A stretch of DNA of 64,000 nt, from NCBI RefSeq assembly GCF_015999465.1, contig NZ_CP065534.1, positions 2,666,001 to 2,730,000 of the forward strand. The letters run 5' to 3'. This document shows positions 1-9,629 of this stretch, piece after piece. The DNA is from Lonsdalea populi (GTDB lineage Bacteria; Pseudomonadota; Gammaproteobacteria; Enterobacterales; Enterobacteriaceae). The position numbers and the translations under genes were made by a program. Every line of letters begins with the position of its first letter. Position 1 is the stretch's first letter. Below the pieces are notes generated by a model. The model saw nothing but the letters and a program-made list of their open reading frames with translations. It was not told the DNA's origin and made no database searches.

Positions 1-1
1 G

Positions 2-2650
2 ACCTCGGACACCTACTCCCCCAGCCAGCTGTACGATATCGCCATCAATCAGGTCTATCCGCGCATTTCACAGCTGGAGGGCGTGGGCGATATCACCATC
101 GGCGGCAGTTCGCTCCCGGCGGTGAGGATATCGCTTAACCCGCTGGCGCTATTTAACCAAGGCGTATCGCTGGATAAAGTCCGTGAGGCGATCGATAACG
201 CCAACGTGCGCCTGCCCGTCGGCAGCGTGAATGACAACACGACGCACTGGCAGATTGAAACCAACGACGAGCTGAAGACGGCGAAGGTCTACCGTCCGCT
301 CATTGTTCACTACAACAACGGCGCGCCAGTGCGGCTCAGCGACGTCGCCAAAGTCGAAGACTCCGTGCAGGACACGCTCAACGCGGGGATGACGAACGGC
401 GAACCCGCCGTGCTGGTTATTATCCGCCGCGCGCCCGAAGCCAACATCATCTCCACCGTCGACAGCATCCGCGCCGCGTTACCCGAACTGAGCGCCACGC
501 TGCCCGCATCCGTGCATTTAAACGTCGCGCAAGACCGCACTCCCACGATTCGCGCGTCGCTGGCGGAGGTGGAGCAGGCGCTGGTCATTGCCGTCGCGCT
601 GGTGATTCTGGTGGTGTACCTGTTCCTGCGCTCCGGGCGCGCCACGCTGATCCCGGCGGCGGCGGTGCCTATTTCGCTGATCGGCACGTTCGCCGCCATG
701 TATCTGTGCGGTTTCAGCCTGAACAATCTGTCGTTGATGGCACTGACGATCGCCACCGGCTTCGTGGTGGACGACGCCATCGTGGTGCTGGAAAACACCG
801 CCCGTCATATCGAAGCGGGCATCAGGCCGATGCAGGCGGCGATACAGGGCGTGCGCGAAGTCGGTTTCACCGTTGTCTCCATGAGCGTGTCGCTGATCGC
901 CGTTTTCATTCCGCTACTGCTGATGGACGGGCTGTCGGGGCGACTGTTTCGTGAATTCGCCGTCACCCTGTGCGTGGCGATCATCATTTCGCTGGTGGTC
1001 TCGCTCACCCTGACGCCGATGATGTGCGCGCGCCTGCTGCGTCCGCACGCCCCACGCAGCCAGCCGCGCCGCCGGGGATTCAATCGCGTATTGCTCGCCT
1101 TGCAGGGGCGGTATGCGCTGTCGCTGAACGGAGTATTGGCGCGCGCGCGCTGGGTTGTGCTGGTCCTGTTCGGCACTATCGGCCTGAGCGTCTGGCTCTA
1201 TGTCGACATGCCGAAAACCCTGTTCCCGGAGCAGGATACCGGCCGGATTATGGGCTTCGTGCAGGGCGACCAGAGCATCTCGTTCCAGGCCATGAAGATC
1301 AAGATGCAGGATCTCATGAAAACCATCAGCAGCGATCCCGCCGTGGACAACGTGACCGGTTTTACCGGCGGCAACCGGACCAATAGCGGGTCAATGTTCA
1401 TCAGCCTGAAACCGCTGGCGGAGCGCGGCGCCAGCTCGCAGCAAATCATCGCCAGGCTGAGGTCCAAACTGGCTCAGGAACCGGGCGCCAGCCTGTTCCT
1501 GATGGCGGTGCAGGATGTGCGGATGGGCGGCCGCGAGGCTAACGCCAGCTATCAATACACGCTGTTGTCTGACGATTTGAGCGCGTTGCGCCAGTGGGAG
1601 CCGAAAATCCGCGCGGCGCTGGCTGAACGGCCGGAGCTGGCGGACGTCAGTTCAGACCAGCAGGACAAAGGCGCAGAACTGGCGCTGACCTACGACCGCG
1701 ATACGCTGGCTCAGCTCGGCATCAGCGTGTCGGATATCAACGCCCTGCTCAACAACGCCTTCGGGCAACGGCAGATCTCCACCCTCTATCAGCCGCTGAA
1801 CCAGTACAAGGTGGTGATGGTGGTCGATCCGGTGTATGCGCAGGACGCCACCGCGCTGAACCAGATGTTCGTTATCAACAGCGAGGGCAAGGCGATCCCC
1901 CTGTCCTATTTCGCCCGCTGGCTGCCCGCTAACGCGCCGCTGTCGGTCAACCATCAGGGGCTGTCCGCCGCGGCGACGATCTCCTTCAACCTGCCGCCGA
2001 ACGCCAGCCTGTCCGATGCGACCTTCGCCATTGAGCGAACCATGACCGCGCTCGGCGTGCCTTCCAACGTCCGCGGCCAATTCGCCGGCACCGCGCTGGC
2101 GTTCCAGCAGTCGCAGTCGTCGCAGGTGGCGCTGATCATCGCCGCCATCGTCACGGTGTATATCGTGCTGGGGATGCTGTACGAAAGCTACGTACACCCG
2201 CTGACCATCATCTCCACCCTGCCGTCGGCGGGGGTGGGCGCGCTGCTGGCGCTGAAGCTGTTCGATAAGCCGTTCAGCCTGGTCGCGCTCATCGGCATTA
2301 TGTTGCTGATCGGCATTGTGAAAAAGAACGCCATCATGATGGTGGACTTCGCGCTGGTCGCGCAACGGACTCAGAACCTCAGCGCGCGCGATGCGATATT
2401 TCAGGCCTGCCAGCTCCGCTTCCGCCCGATTTTTATGACCACACTGGCCGCCTTGCTCGGCGCGCTGCCGCTGGTAATAAGCAGCGGCGACGGCGCGGAG
2501 CTGCGCCAGCCGCTGGGGATCACCATCGTCGGCGGGCTGGTCATGAGTCAGCTGCTGACGCTCTATACCACACCGGTGGTTTACCTGTTCTTTGACCGGC
2601 TGTCCCAGCGACGCGCACGCCGCACGGTGACGCTGCCGGAGTCACTCTGA
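2..2650 (+). CDS. mdtC: Multidrug efflux RND permease MdtC (5' end missing)
   Basis: Inner-membrane RND pump subunit. In E. coli, MdtC works with MdtB, the adaptor MdtA and TolC to export bile salts, novobiocin and similar compounds using the proton gradient. The frame is open from base 2, so the gene starts before the window; about 880 of roughly 1025 residues are present. The hydrophobic segment holding the proton-relay pair reads [13 protein letters not shown], and the C-terminal half has the usual second membrane block ending in a YLFFDRL stretch. Similarity to MdtC is close along the whole length and clearer than to MdtB. In E. coli mdtD-baeS-baeR follow; here the next gene is an unrelated reductase 108 bp downstream, so the operon appears to end at mdtC. 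Confidence 0.93.
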   Translation, partial: TSDTYSPSQLYDIAINQVYPRISQLEGVGDITIGGSSLPAVRISLNPLALFNQGVSLDKVREAIDNANVRLPVGSVNDNTTHWQIETNDELKTAKVYRPLIVHYNNGAPVRLSDVAKVEDSVQDTLNAGMTNGEPAVLVIIRRAPEANIISTVDSIRAALPELSATLPASVHLNVAQDRTPTIRASLAEVEQALVIAVALVILVVYLFLRSGRATLIPAAAVPISLIGTFAAMYLCGFSLNNLSLMALTIATGFVVDDAIVVLENTARHIEAGIRPMQAAIQGVREVGFTVVSMSVSLIAVFIPLLLMDGLSGRLFREFAVTLCVAIIISLVVSLTLTPMMCARLLRPHAPRSQPRRRGFNRVLLALQGRYALSLNGVLARARWVVLVLFGTIGLSVWLYVDMPKTLFPEQDTGRIMGFVQGDQSISFQAMKIKMQDLMKTISSDPAVDNVTGFTGGNRTNSGSMFISLKPLAERGASSQQIIARLRSKLAQEPGASLFLMAVQDVRMGGREANASYQYTLLSDDLSALRQWEPKIRAALAERPELADVSSDQQDKGAELALTYDRDTLAQLGISVSDINALLNNAFGQRQISTLYQPLNQYKVVMVVDPVYAQDATALNQMFVINSEGKAIPLSYFARWLPANAPLSVNHQGLSAAATISFNLPPNASLSDATFAIERTMTALGVPSNVRGQFAGTALAFQQSQSSQVALIIAAIVTVYIVLGMLYESYVHPLTIISTLPSAGVGALLALKLFDKPFSLVALIGIMLLIGIVKKNAIMMVDFALVAQRTQNLSARDAIFQACQLRFRPIFMTTLAALLGALPLVISSGDGAELRQPLGITIVGGLVMSQLLTLYTTPVVYLFFDRLSQRRARRTVTLPESL

Positions 2651-2758
2651 CAGGCGTTAAAAAAAAACGGTCCGACTCGGTGAAAAATTTACGATAGCCA
2701 CGCAAACTGAGTCTGTTAGCCTGAATGTTCTGATTATCAAACGGTAAAGGAGTCAGCG

Positions 2759-3709
2759 ATGTCGGGTTTAGTGAAAGGTCGATGGGTGGTCGGCGACGTG
2801 GCGGCGGAAGAGACTAAAAACGGCGCGTTTCACCGTGAGGCCACTCGGTTCAGGGAAACGACGCTCGCGCCTGAAGCCGGGCGCTATCAGCTGTTCGTTT
2901 CCTATTTCTGCCCGTGGGCGTCGAGAACGCTGATCTTCCGCAAGCTGAAAGCGCTGGAGCCGGTGATTTCACTCTCCGTGGCCGAACCGCATATCGGCGA
3001 GCAGGGCTGGGCGTTCAGCACGCCGCAGGATGCGGGGCCGCATCTGCCGGCCGTGCGCTACTTACATGAGCTGTACACTGCGAGCGACGCGCACTACACC
3101 GGCAAAGTGTCCGTGCCGGTCCTGTGGGATCGCCGGGAAGGACGGATCGTCAACAACGAATCTGCCGACATCATTCGTCTCTTTAACAACGCCTTCAATA
3201 CGCTCACCGGCAACGTCGAGGACTTCTATCCTCCCGCGCTGCGCGCTGATATCGATCGTTGGAACTCGCTGATTTACGATACGATCAACAACGGCGTCTA
3301 CAAGACCGGCTTCTCCCGCACGCAGGAACACTATGCCCAAGCGGTCACGGCGCTGTTCGCCGCGCTGGACACAGTGGACGCGCATCTGGCGAAACACCGT
3401 TATCTGACGGGAGACGCGGTAACGGAAGCTGACTGGCGGCTGTTCGTCACGCTGGTGCGTTTCGATGTGGCCTATCACGGCGCATTCAAATGCAATATTC
3501 GCCGTATTGAGGATTACCCTCACCTCTCTCACTACCTGCGCGATCTGTATCAGCAGCCCGGCATCCGTGAAACGGTTAATATCGAGCATATCAAGTCCGG
3601 CTACTACGGCATTCGATGGCTCAATCCTACCGGCATCGTGCCGCTGGGGCCGGAAATCGATCTCGATCGGCCACACCACCGCCATAGGGTCGGCAGCACA
3701 GCGAAATAG
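2759..3709 (+). CDS. Glutathionyl-hydroquinone reductase (YqjG/Xi-class GST)
   Basis: Cytoplasmic Xi-class glutathione transferase that reduces glutathionyl-hydroquinones to hydroquinones using glutathione. The catalytic cysteine lies in a CPWA motif at about residue 51. Further along are the family's VPVLWD and NNESADIIR stretches in the thioredoxin-like domain, then the all-helical C-terminal domain with the RYLTGDAVTEADWRLF motif, and the typical NPTGIVPLGP near the end. Length (316 aa) matches E. coli YqjG. A good ribosome site (AAAGGAG) precedes the ATG by seven bases. It stands alone between mdtC and trhP. I leave the symbol empty because several paralogues share this architecture. Confidence 0.9.
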   Translation: MSGLVKGRWVVGDVAAEETKNGAFHREATRFRETTLAPEAGRYQLFVSYFCPWASRTLIFRKLKALEPVISLSVAEPHIGEQGWAFSTPQDAGPHLPAVRYLHELYTASDAHYTGKVSVPVLWDRREGRIVNNESADIIRLFNNAFNTLTGNVEDFYPPALRADIDRWNSLIYDTINNGVYKTGFSRTQEHYAQAVTALFAALDTVDAHLAKHRYLTGDAVTEADWRLFVTLVRFDVAYHGAFKCNIRRIEDYPHLSHYLRDLYQQPGIRETVNIEHIKSGYYGIRWLNPTGIVPLGPEIDLDRPHHRHRVGSTAK

Positions 3710-3823
3710 GCATACTTTTTGTAAGTCGAATACTGATTTTTCCCCGCATAAGCGCTAGAATCTGCCGCCTTACTGCTCCCGCTCGGGAGCAGCCTGACCT
3801 GAGATCAGACTTGAGAGAACCCC

Positions 3824-5185
3824 ATGTTTAAACCGGAACTACTGTCTCCGGCCGGTACGCTGAAAAATATGCGTTACGCCTTCGCTTATGGCGCTGACGC
3901 GATTTATGCCGGCCAGCCCCGCTACAGCCTGCGCGTGCGCAATAACGAATTCAATCATCAGACGCTGGCCGAGGCGATCAACGAAGCGCATTCGCTGGGC
4001 AAAAAATTCTACGTCGTCGTCAACATCGCGCCGCACAACGCCAAAATCAAAACCTTCCTGCGCGATTTACAGCCAGTTATCGACATGCAGCCGGATGCGC
4101 TGATTATGTCCGATCCGGGCCTGATCATGCTGGTGCGTGAAAACTTCCCGCAAATGCCGATCCACCTGTCGGTACAGGCCAATGCGGTCAACTGGGCGAC
4201 GGTAAAATTTTGGCAGCAGATGGGGCTGAGCCGCGTCATTTTGTCGCGCGAATTGTCTCTGCAGGAAATTGAAGAGATCCGCGCGCAGGTGCCGGAGATG
4301 GAGCTGGAAATTTTCGTTCACGGCGCGCTGTGCATGGCCTATTCCGGCCGCTGCCTGCTCTCCGGCTACATCAACAAACGCGATCCCAATCAGGGCACCT
4401 GCACCAACGCCTGCCGCTGGGAATACAAAGTGCAGGAAGGCAAAGAAGACGATGTGGGCAATATCGTGCATATGCATGAGCCGATTCAGGTCGCCAATGT
4501 CGAACCCACGCTGGGCATCGGCGAGCCGACCGACAAGGTCTTTATGCTGGAAGAGAGCCAGCGCCCCGGCGAATACATGAGCGCGTTCGAAGACGAGCAC
4601 GGCACTTATATTATGAACTCCCGCGACCTGCGAGCGATCCAGCACGTGGAACGCCTGACACAGATGCAGGTGCATTCGCTGAAAATCGAAGGCCGAACCA
4701 AGTCCTTCTACTACTGCGCCCGCACCGCGCAGGTGTACCGTCGCGCTATCGACGACGCCGTGGCGGGGAAACCGTTTGACCCGTCGCTGCTCCAGACGCT
4801 GGAAGGACTGGCTCACCGTGGCTATACCGAAGGATTCCTGCGCCGTCACGTCCACGAAGACTACCAGAACTACGAATACGGCTATTCGGTGTCCGACCGT
4901 CAGCAGTTTGTCGGCGAATTCACCGGCGAACGCCGTCACGGTCTGGCGGAAGTCGCGGTGAAAAACAAGTTCTCCTGCGGCGATAGCGTGGAAATGATGA
5001 CGCCGGGCGGCAACGTGCAGTTCACGATTGAAGGGATGCAGAATGGTAAAGGTCAGACTACCGACATCGCACCGGGCAACGGCCATATCGTCTACCTGCC
5101 CGTGCCGGAAGACATCTCGCTGGAATATGCATTGCTGCTGCGCAATCTGCCGGGGACCAGTACCCGTAATCCTCACGCCAAATAA
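3824..5185 (+). CDS. trhP: tRNA hydroxylation protein TrhP (U32 peptidase family, YegQ)
   Basis: Member of the U32 'peptidase' family that installs the 5-hydroxyl group on uridine 34 of certain tRNAs, an early step to cmo5U, using prephenate-derived chemistry. The protein begins MFKPELLSPAG as in E. coli YegQ and is near-identical in length (453 aa). The conserved cysteine-rich block (CMAYSGRC, then GTCTNAC, roughly residues 170-200), thought to hold an iron-sulfur cluster, is intact. The KIEGRTKSFYY motif, typical of U32 proteins, is also present. The sRNA gene cyaR follows directly, the same neighbour as in E. coli, which supports orthology. Confidence 0.95.
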   Translation: MFKPELLSPAGTLKNMRYAFAYGADAIYAGQPRYSLRVRNNEFNHQTLAEAINEAHSLGKKFYVVVNIAPHNAKIKTFLRDLQPVIDMQPDALIMSDPGLIMLVRENFPQMPIHLSVQANAVNWATVKFWQQMGLSRVILSRELSLQEIEEIRAQVPEMELEIFVHGALCMAYSGRCLLSGYINKRDPNQGTCTNACRWEYKVQEGKEDDVGNIVHMHEPIQVANVEPTLGIGEPTDKVFMLEESQRPGEYMSAFEDEHGTYIMNSRDLRAIQHVERLTQMQVHSLKIEGRTKSFYYCARTAQVYRRAIDDAVAGKPFDPSLLQTLEGLAHRGYTEGFLRRHVHEDYQNYEYGYSVSDRQQFVGEFTGERRHGLAEVAVKNKFSCGDSVEMMTPGGNVQFTIEGMQNGKGQTTDIAPGNGHIVYLPVPEDISLEYALLLRNLPGTSTRNPHAK

Positions 5186-5224
5186 GGTGCCGGCAGTCAG
5201 AGCAGGAAACTGTTTTGACGTTTT

Positions 5225-5267
5225 TTAGAATTGGATCACATCAATGGTAGATGCGGTAGGTTACTAT
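5225..5267 (+). promoter_or_regulatory. cyaR promoter with class II CRP site
   Basis: A CRP-like site (degenerate left half TTAGA, perfect right half TCACA, 6-bp spacer) spans 5225-5240. Its centre lies 41.5 bases before the predicted sRNA start at 5274. A -10-like TACTAT lies at 5262-5267. This is the class II geometry known for cyaR in E. coli. The spacing was measured directly from the sequence; activity is inferred. Confidence 0.75.
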
Positions 5268-5273
5268 TCCACC

Positions 5274-5364
5274 GCTGAGAAAATACAGAACGAAAAATAA
5301 GCGTAGTTACGCGACCAGGAACCACCTCCTTCGCCAGCTCAATCTCCCTTGAGCTGGCTTTTTC
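5274..5364 (+). ncRNA. cyaR: CyaR (RyeE) Hfq-dependent small RNA
   Basis: Base-pairing sRNA made when cAMP-CRP is active. In E. coli it represses ompX, luxS, nadE and other mRNAs. Recognised by the invariant core ACCAGGAACCACCTCCTT (5315-5332), which holds the anti-Shine-Dalgarno seed. A start beginning GCTGA at 5274 and the position right after trhP agree with this. The 3' end is a Rho-independent terminator: a 10-bp stem (5333-5342 with 5349-5358) around TCTCCC, followed by T-rich sequence. Predicted length is about 90 nt, like the E. coli RNA (87 nt). The middle differs from E. coli, as expected outside the conserved core. Confidence 0.93.
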
Positions 5365-5505
5365 TTTTCTTCGTTTCCCCGTCACGTATCCACTGCCCCC
5401 GCGCCACGCTTTTCTGCTACGCTGACTACACTATTTTCGGAGGCGCTCTGTGTAGGTTCGCCCCATTTTCGGTTTCCTCAAGGTCTTTTCAGGGAGTACG
5501 CCGAC

Positions 5506-6408
5506 ATGGCGCAAAAACCACAATCTCTTATCATTTTAAACGGCAAAAGCAGCCAAAATGACGAGCTGCGTCAGGCGGTGAAAACCCTGCGCGAAGAAGG
5601 TTATTCTCTGCACCTACGCGTTACGTGGGAGCACGGCGATGCGTTGCGCTATATCCAAGAGGCAATGGCGCTAGAGGCGGACAACGTGATCGCCGCCGGC
5701 GGCGACGGCACCATCAATGAAGTCGCGGTGGCGCTGGCGCATCAGGAAGCGGAACACCGCCCCTGCCTGGGGATTGTGCCGCTGGGCACGGCCAACGATC
5801 TCGCCGCCAGCTGCCGGATTCCGGCCGACCTGCAGCAGGCGCTGCGGCTGGCGATACTGGGCCGCGCCACCGCTATCGATCTGGCTCAGGTCAACGACCG
5901 CCACTACTTTATCAATGTGGCGACCGGCGGCTTCGCTACCCGCATCACCACCGAAACCCCCGCCGCCATGAAATCTGCCCTGGGCGGCGCGGCCTATGTA
6001 CTAAACGCGCTGCTGCGCATCGACATGCTGAAGGCCGAACGCTGTCAGGTCAAAGGTCCGGATTTTGACTGGGAGGGCGATATGCTGGTCATCGCCATCG
6101 GCAATGGTCGTCAGGCCGGAGGCGGACAGCAACTGTGTCCGGAGGCGGTATTGAATGACGGACTGCTGCAACTGCGCGTGTTGTCGGCGAAGGAGCTGTT
6201 GCCGAATATGATGCAGGCCCTGATGTCGGGCGGCGAGAATCCCAACATGATCACGACCGCCCTGCCGTGGCTGGAAGTCACCGCGCCGAATGAGATGACG
6301 TTTAACCTGGATGGCGAGCCGCTGACCGATAAACACTTTCGTATCGAGGTGGTGCCGGCAGCGCTGCGCTGCCGTTTCCCCAGCCCTTGCCCGCTGCTGC
6401 GCGAGTAG
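5506..6408 (+). CDS. yegS: Lipid kinase YegS
   Basis: Diacylglycerol/sphingosine-kinase-like enzyme; E. coli YegS phosphorylates phosphatidylglycerol in vitro. The nucleotide-binding signature GGDGTINE sits at about residues 65-72, with the GTANDLA motif about 27 residues further on. The C-terminal beta-sandwich includes the [10 protein letters not shown] stretch conserved in the family. Length (300 aa) is normal. The start at 5506 has an AGGGAG ribosome site. Its place beyond trhP-cyaR matches E. coli once the prophage remnant found there is ignored. It converges with psiE across a 21-bp gap. Confidence 0.93.
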   Translation: MAQKPQSLIILNGKSSQNDELRQAVKTLREEGYSLHLRVTWEHGDALRYIQEAMALEADNVIAAGGDGTINEVAVALAHQEAEHRPCLGIVPLGTANDLAASCRIPADLQQALRLAILGRATAIDLAQVNDRHYFINVATGGFATRITTETPAAMKSALGGAAYVLNALLRIDMLKAERCQVKGPDFDWEGDMLVIAIGNGRQAGGGQQLCPEAVLNDGLLQLRVLSAKELLPNMMQALMSGGENPNMITTALPWLEVTAPNEMTFNLDGEPLTDKHFRIEVVPAALRCRFPSPCPLLRE

Positions 6409-6429
6409 TCGACCGGGGCCGAGATACCG

Positions 6430-6837
6430 CTATTCGCGTCGAAGGCGCTGACTGTTCGCCAGATACAAGGTCACTACCAGGATCAAAATCGCGCCTGCGT
6501 AGATCAGGGTATAGGTGGGATTTTTGTGGTCGACGATAATCAGCCGCACGATGGCGGTGATCCCGATATAGACAAAATAGCGCAGCGGGAAATGGTATCC
6601 CGACTCAAAATACTTCACGATCAACGCAATAAATTCGAAATACAGAAAATACACCACCAGACTTTCAATCAACAGGTAAGTGGAATCCCTTTCACTGCTG
6701 ACCATCAATGCCTTCGCCAGATGCAGCGTCTCTTTACCCAAAAACACCACCAGAATAATAGCGAGAGCCAGTAAACCTATATTGAGTATCGTTTGTAACC
6801 CTTTGGCGATCATGATCGAACGCGTTGAACCTGCCAT
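6430..6837 (-). CDS. psiE: Phosphate-starvation-inducible membrane protein PsiE
   Basis: Small inner-membrane protein with four predicted transmembrane helices. In E. coli its gene is induced by phosphate starvation through PhoB; the molecular function is unknown. The family core [16 protein letters not shown] and the following [22 protein letters not shown] are present almost unchanged. An in-frame ATG also exists at 6843, but AGGAG lies eight bases before the ATG at 6837 and almost touches the upstream one, so I chose 6837 (135 aa, family usual about 136). No convincing Pho box was seen in the 180 bp upstream. Confidence 0.93.
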   Translation of the reverse strand: MAGSTRSIMIAKGLQTILNIGLLALAIILVVFLGKETLHLAKALMVSSERDSTYLLIESLVVYFLYFEFIALIVKYFESGYHFPLRYFVYIGITAIVRLIIVDHKNPTYTLIYAGAILILVVTLYLANSQRLRRE

Positions 6838-7019
6838 GTACATGACTCCTAACCATCCTTCATTTTTTCTGCATCTACGCCGGCGGCAGACTGCTATTGC
6901 TGTGTGCGGCTTCCCCCGCGGACGTCGTGAATCGGCCGGAAAAACCTGACGCCGGTCACAAAATTACCGGTAGCCCCTGAGACTGTCCATGTAAATTTCA
7001 TCTTCCGCAGAGATAGGCA

Positions 7020-7823
7020 TCACCACCAGCGGTAAAAATGATGCACCGGCCCGATTCCTTGACCGACTTCCAGCGTATCCGCCTGTTGTAAGGCCCCTTG
7101 CAGATAGGCTTTGGCGGCGGTCACGCAGGCCGACCAGTCGTTACAACGGGGACGCAATGCCGCCAACGCCGCCGATAGCGTGCAGCCCGTACCATGAGTA
7201 TGGCGGGTATTGACTCTCTGCGCCGAGAAACGCTGCGGCGGCTCCCCGGTGGCGAACAACCAATCCGGACTTTCGCTGCCGGCAAGATGGCCACCCTTCA
7301 TCAACACAGCCTGACAGCCCAACGCGAGCAGCGCTTCGCCCTGCTCCCGCATCTCGTTTTCATTCTCAGCGACCGGACGCGCCAGCAACGCCGCCGCTTC
7401 CGGCAAATTCGGCGTAATGATCGAAACCTGCGGCAGCAGCCGTTGACGCAGCGATTTGATCGCCTGCGGTTGCAGCAGCGGATCGCCGCTTTTCGCCAAC
7501 ATCACCGTATCCAGCACCACGAACGGCACCGGATAGCGGATCAGCCGTTCGGCGACGACCTCCACAATATCCGCCTCGGCCAGCATGCCGATTTTGACGC
7601 TGTCTATCCGCACATCGCTGAGCACCGAGTCGAGTTGAGCGCCGACAAAGGCGGGTTCGATGCGACAGACCGACTGCACGCCGCGCGTGTTTTGAGCCAC
7701 CAGCGCCGTCACCACGCTGGCACCATAAGCTTCGAGCGCGGAGAACGTTTTCAGGTCGGCCTGAATACCCGCGCCGCCGCTGGGATCGGTGCCGGCAATC
7801 GTCAATGCGTTAATGCGTTTCAT
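7020..7823 (-). CDS. thiD: Hydroxymethylpyrimidine/phosphomethylpyrimidine kinase ThiD
   Basis: Phosphorylates HMP and then HMP-phosphate to HMP-pyrophosphate in thiamin synthesis and salvage. The ribokinase-fold signatures are intact: [21 protein letters not shown] at the N-terminus, [15 protein letters not shown] in the centre, and [13 protein letters not shown] with the catalytic aspartate-equivalent region near the end. The frame stays open upstream to 8039, but the thiM stop overlaps an ATG at 7823 (ATGA), and only from there does the protein match ThiD, giving 267 aa. It is the second gene of thiMD and so should be under the TPP riboswitch ahead of thiM. Confidence 0.95.
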   Translation of the reverse strand: MKRINALTIAGTDPSGGAGIQADLKTFSALEAYGASVVTALVAQNTRGVQSVCRIEPAFVGAQLDSVLSDVRIDSVKIGMLAEADIVEVVAERLIRYPVPFVVLDTVMLAKSGDPLLQPQAIKSLRQRLLPQVSIITPNLPEAAALLARPVAENENEMREQGEALLALGCQAVLMKGGHLAGSESPDWLFATGEPPQRFSAQRVNTRHTHGTGCTLSAALAALRPRCNDWSACVTAAKAYLQGALQQADTLEVGQGIGPVHHFYRWW

Positions 7824-8614
7824 TTTGCGGCCGCCTCCGCCGCCGTAAACAGCTGGTCGAGAAACCGCGGCACAAAACTGCCGGGACCGGTCGCGCCTTC
7901 GGCGGCACGCTGCCCGCATTCGGACATTACCGCACAGGCGGCGGCGATATGCTGCAGGCGATCGCCCGGCAGCGCACAAAATCCCGCCACCACCGCCGAC
8001 AACGCGCAGCCGGTCCCGACGACGCGGGTCATCAGCCAATCCCCGCCCGCCACCGCCCAGTCACGCTCGCCGTCGGTGACGTAATCCACCTCGCCGGTCA
8101 CCGCCACGCAAACGGACCAGCGGCGGGCAAGCTCCCGCGCCGCTGGCAGAGCGGCCAGCGAGGTGTTGCCGCTATCTACCCCGCGCCCCTGCGAGGCGGC
8201 GCCGGACAGCGCCAGAATTTCTGAAGCGTTACCGCGTAAGGCAGCAGGCCGCAGCGCAAGAAGTTCACGGGCGAAGTCGCTGCGAAAAGTCAGCGCCCCG
8301 ACGGCGACCGGGTCCAGCACCCAGGGGCGATTAGCCCGATTGGCGCTCGCCACGGCAAACCGCATGGCGTCTGCCCGGACCGGTTCCAGCGTGCCGACAT
8401 TGATCAGCAACGCATCCGCCCACGTGCTGAACTGCGCGGCTTCGCTGCGCTCCACCACCATCGCGGGCGACGCGCCCAGCGCCAGCAGCACATTGGCGGT
8501 AAGGCTTTGCACGACATCATTGGTCAGACAGTGAATCAGAGGGGAACGGCGGTGAAAGTGTTTCAGAGAATCCGCCGCAAGCGCGGACGGGAACGGCACA
8601 GGTCGAGTATTCAT
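7820..8614 (-). CDS. thiM: Hydroxyethylthiazole kinase ThiM
   Basis: Thiamin salvage kinase that phosphorylates 4-methyl-5-(2-hydroxyethyl)thiazole. Typical motifs are seen: [11 protein letters not shown] near residue 25, NVGTL, the [10 protein letters not shown] stretch, RGNASEI, and the anion-hole motif [10 protein letters not shown] with its cysteine. Length 264 aa is normal. A GGGAG ribosome site precedes the ATG. It overlaps thiD by four bases, so the two are probably translationally coupled. A TPP riboswitch lies about 50 bp upstream, as in E. coli thiMD. Confidence 0.95.
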   Translation of the reverse strand: MNTRPVPFPSALAADSLKHFHRRSPLIHCLTNDVVQSLTANVLLALGASPAMVVERSEAAQFSTWADALLINVGTLEPVRADAMRFAVASANRANRPWVLDPVAVGALTFRSDFARELLALRPAALRGNASEILALSGAASQGRGVDSGNTSLAALPAARELARRWSVCVAVTGEVDYVTDGERDWAVAGGDWLMTRVVGTGCALSAVVAGFCALPGDRLQHIAAACAVMSECGQRAAEGATGPGSFVPRFLDQLFTAAEAAAK

Positions 8615-8664
8615 AAGTCTCCCAACCGGCGATCAAGAAGGCGGGAGCCGGTGAGACTCCATGA

Positions 8665-8738
8665 CTTCCCTACGCTGGCATTATCCAGATCAGGTGGTAC
8701 GGGTCTTTCTCAGCCTTCATATGGAAGGGCACCCCGAG
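8665..8738 (-). promoter_or_regulatory. TPP riboswitch (THI element) of thiMD
   Basis: On the minus strand the aptamer reads GGGGTGCCC, then GGCTGAGA, ACCCGTA, ACCTGATCTGGATAATGCC and GCGTAGGGAA in the right order and spacing. These are the invariant elements of the thiamin-pyrophosphate aptamer. It lies in the leader of thiM. TPP binding is expected to hide the thiM ribosome site, as in E. coli thiM. The expression platform would occupy about 8615-8664. Confidence 0.97.
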
Positions 8739-8897
8739 TCAACGTTCATGATTATTCGGCCTGGCGGCGCAAAGGTCAACGACGGTCTGCCATCACGGCG
8801 CGTCGGCAAGAGTCAAAACGGTGTAGCGCGAAGATCGGAAGCAAGAAAAGGAGGGATGAAGCGGGAAGAAAGGACTACCGGCATAACCGGTAAGATT

Positions 8898-8938
8898 CAA
8901 AAAGAGGACCGACGCCGCACGGATTTCACGGCGTCGGT
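8898..8938 (-). terminator. Terminator of the mtlADR operon
   Basis: Minus strand: a 10-bp perfect stem (8929-8938 with 8908-8917, ACCGACGCCG) is followed by CCTCTTTTT, about 45 bp after the mtlR stop. Confidence 0.8.
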
Positions 8939-8980
8939 ATTTCATCCTCAGCGAGAACGGCTCTCCCGGCATGACGCCGG

Positions 8981-9607
8981 TCAGAAAGCCGTCTTGTGGT
9001 ACAGGCGCGAGACCAGATCCGTAATGCACAACACCAGCGAGGACCGGATGCGCTGCTGATAGCGCTGTTTTTGCATCTCCAGCAGCGAGGTGTCCACCCC
9101 ATCTTCCGGTAAATGCGAGTTGAACTGAGGCGGCAGCGGCGTAATACCATGCAGCATGCTGACCGGCCCCAGAATTTCATCATCGGTGAAACGGTAGCTT
9201 TGCCCGTTATGCTCCAGCTCATTGTTTAACGCCAACAACAGTTCAACGTCTTCATACTCGTCTCGGCTGATAACGCCCAGTGCGTAGATCAGCTTGAGGC
9301 GAACCGGCAGCGCTGACAGCGGGCCGCTGCCTTCCAACAGCGGTTCCACGGCATATTTAACGGCATAATCATCCTTACGGAACGCTTGCAGGACCAGATG
9401 GTCAATCGCCTCGGCCAGAAGTTCGACCGCCGCCTGGATAAACCCCGGCACGGTCGGTCTGGCATTCAGGCGTTCAAGAATGTGACTTTCGAACGCCTGC
9501 GCGTCTTCCATCCCCGTCTGGGGTTGCGGCACCTTTTTCTGCGCCGAGTGCGGCTCGGTAGTCTCTACCCGACGTTTACCTTCGGGAAAATAACGCTGTT
9601 CTGGCAT
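8981..9607 (-). CDS. mtlR: Mannitol operon repressor MtlR
   Basis: Represses the mannitol operon in enterobacteria; it lacks an obvious helix-turn-helix and probably acts with other factors. The family core is clear: a lone LERLNA helix, then VLQAFRKDDYAVKYAVEPLLEGSGPL, followed by LPVRLKLIYALGVISRDEYED and FTDDEILGP. At 208 aa it is slightly longer than E. coli MtlR (195) because of the N-terminal tail. It is the last gene of mtlA-mtlD-mtlR, 22 bp after mtlD. Confidence 0.95.
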   Translation of the reverse strand: MPEQRYFPEGKRRVETTEPHSAQKKVPQPQTGMEDAQAFESHILERLNARPTVPGFIQAAVELLAEAIDHLVLQAFRKDDYAVKYAVEPLLEGSGPLSALPVRLKLIYALGVISRDEYEDVELLLALNNELEHNGQSYRFTDDEILGPVSMLHGITPLPPQFNSHLPEDGVDTSLLEMQKQRYQQRIRSSLVLCITDLVSRLYHKTAF

Positions 9608-9629
9608 CAGTATCGTTTTTCACCTTGCG

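Noticed and set aside
4067..5176. 369-codon minus-strand frame opposite trhP
   Set aside because: Antisense shadow of a well-conserved gene; no domain recognised.
7824..8039. N-terminal extension of thiD upstream of 7823
   Set aside because: The sequence lies inside thiM in another frame and is Arg/Gly-rich noise; the ATGA overlap gives the true start.
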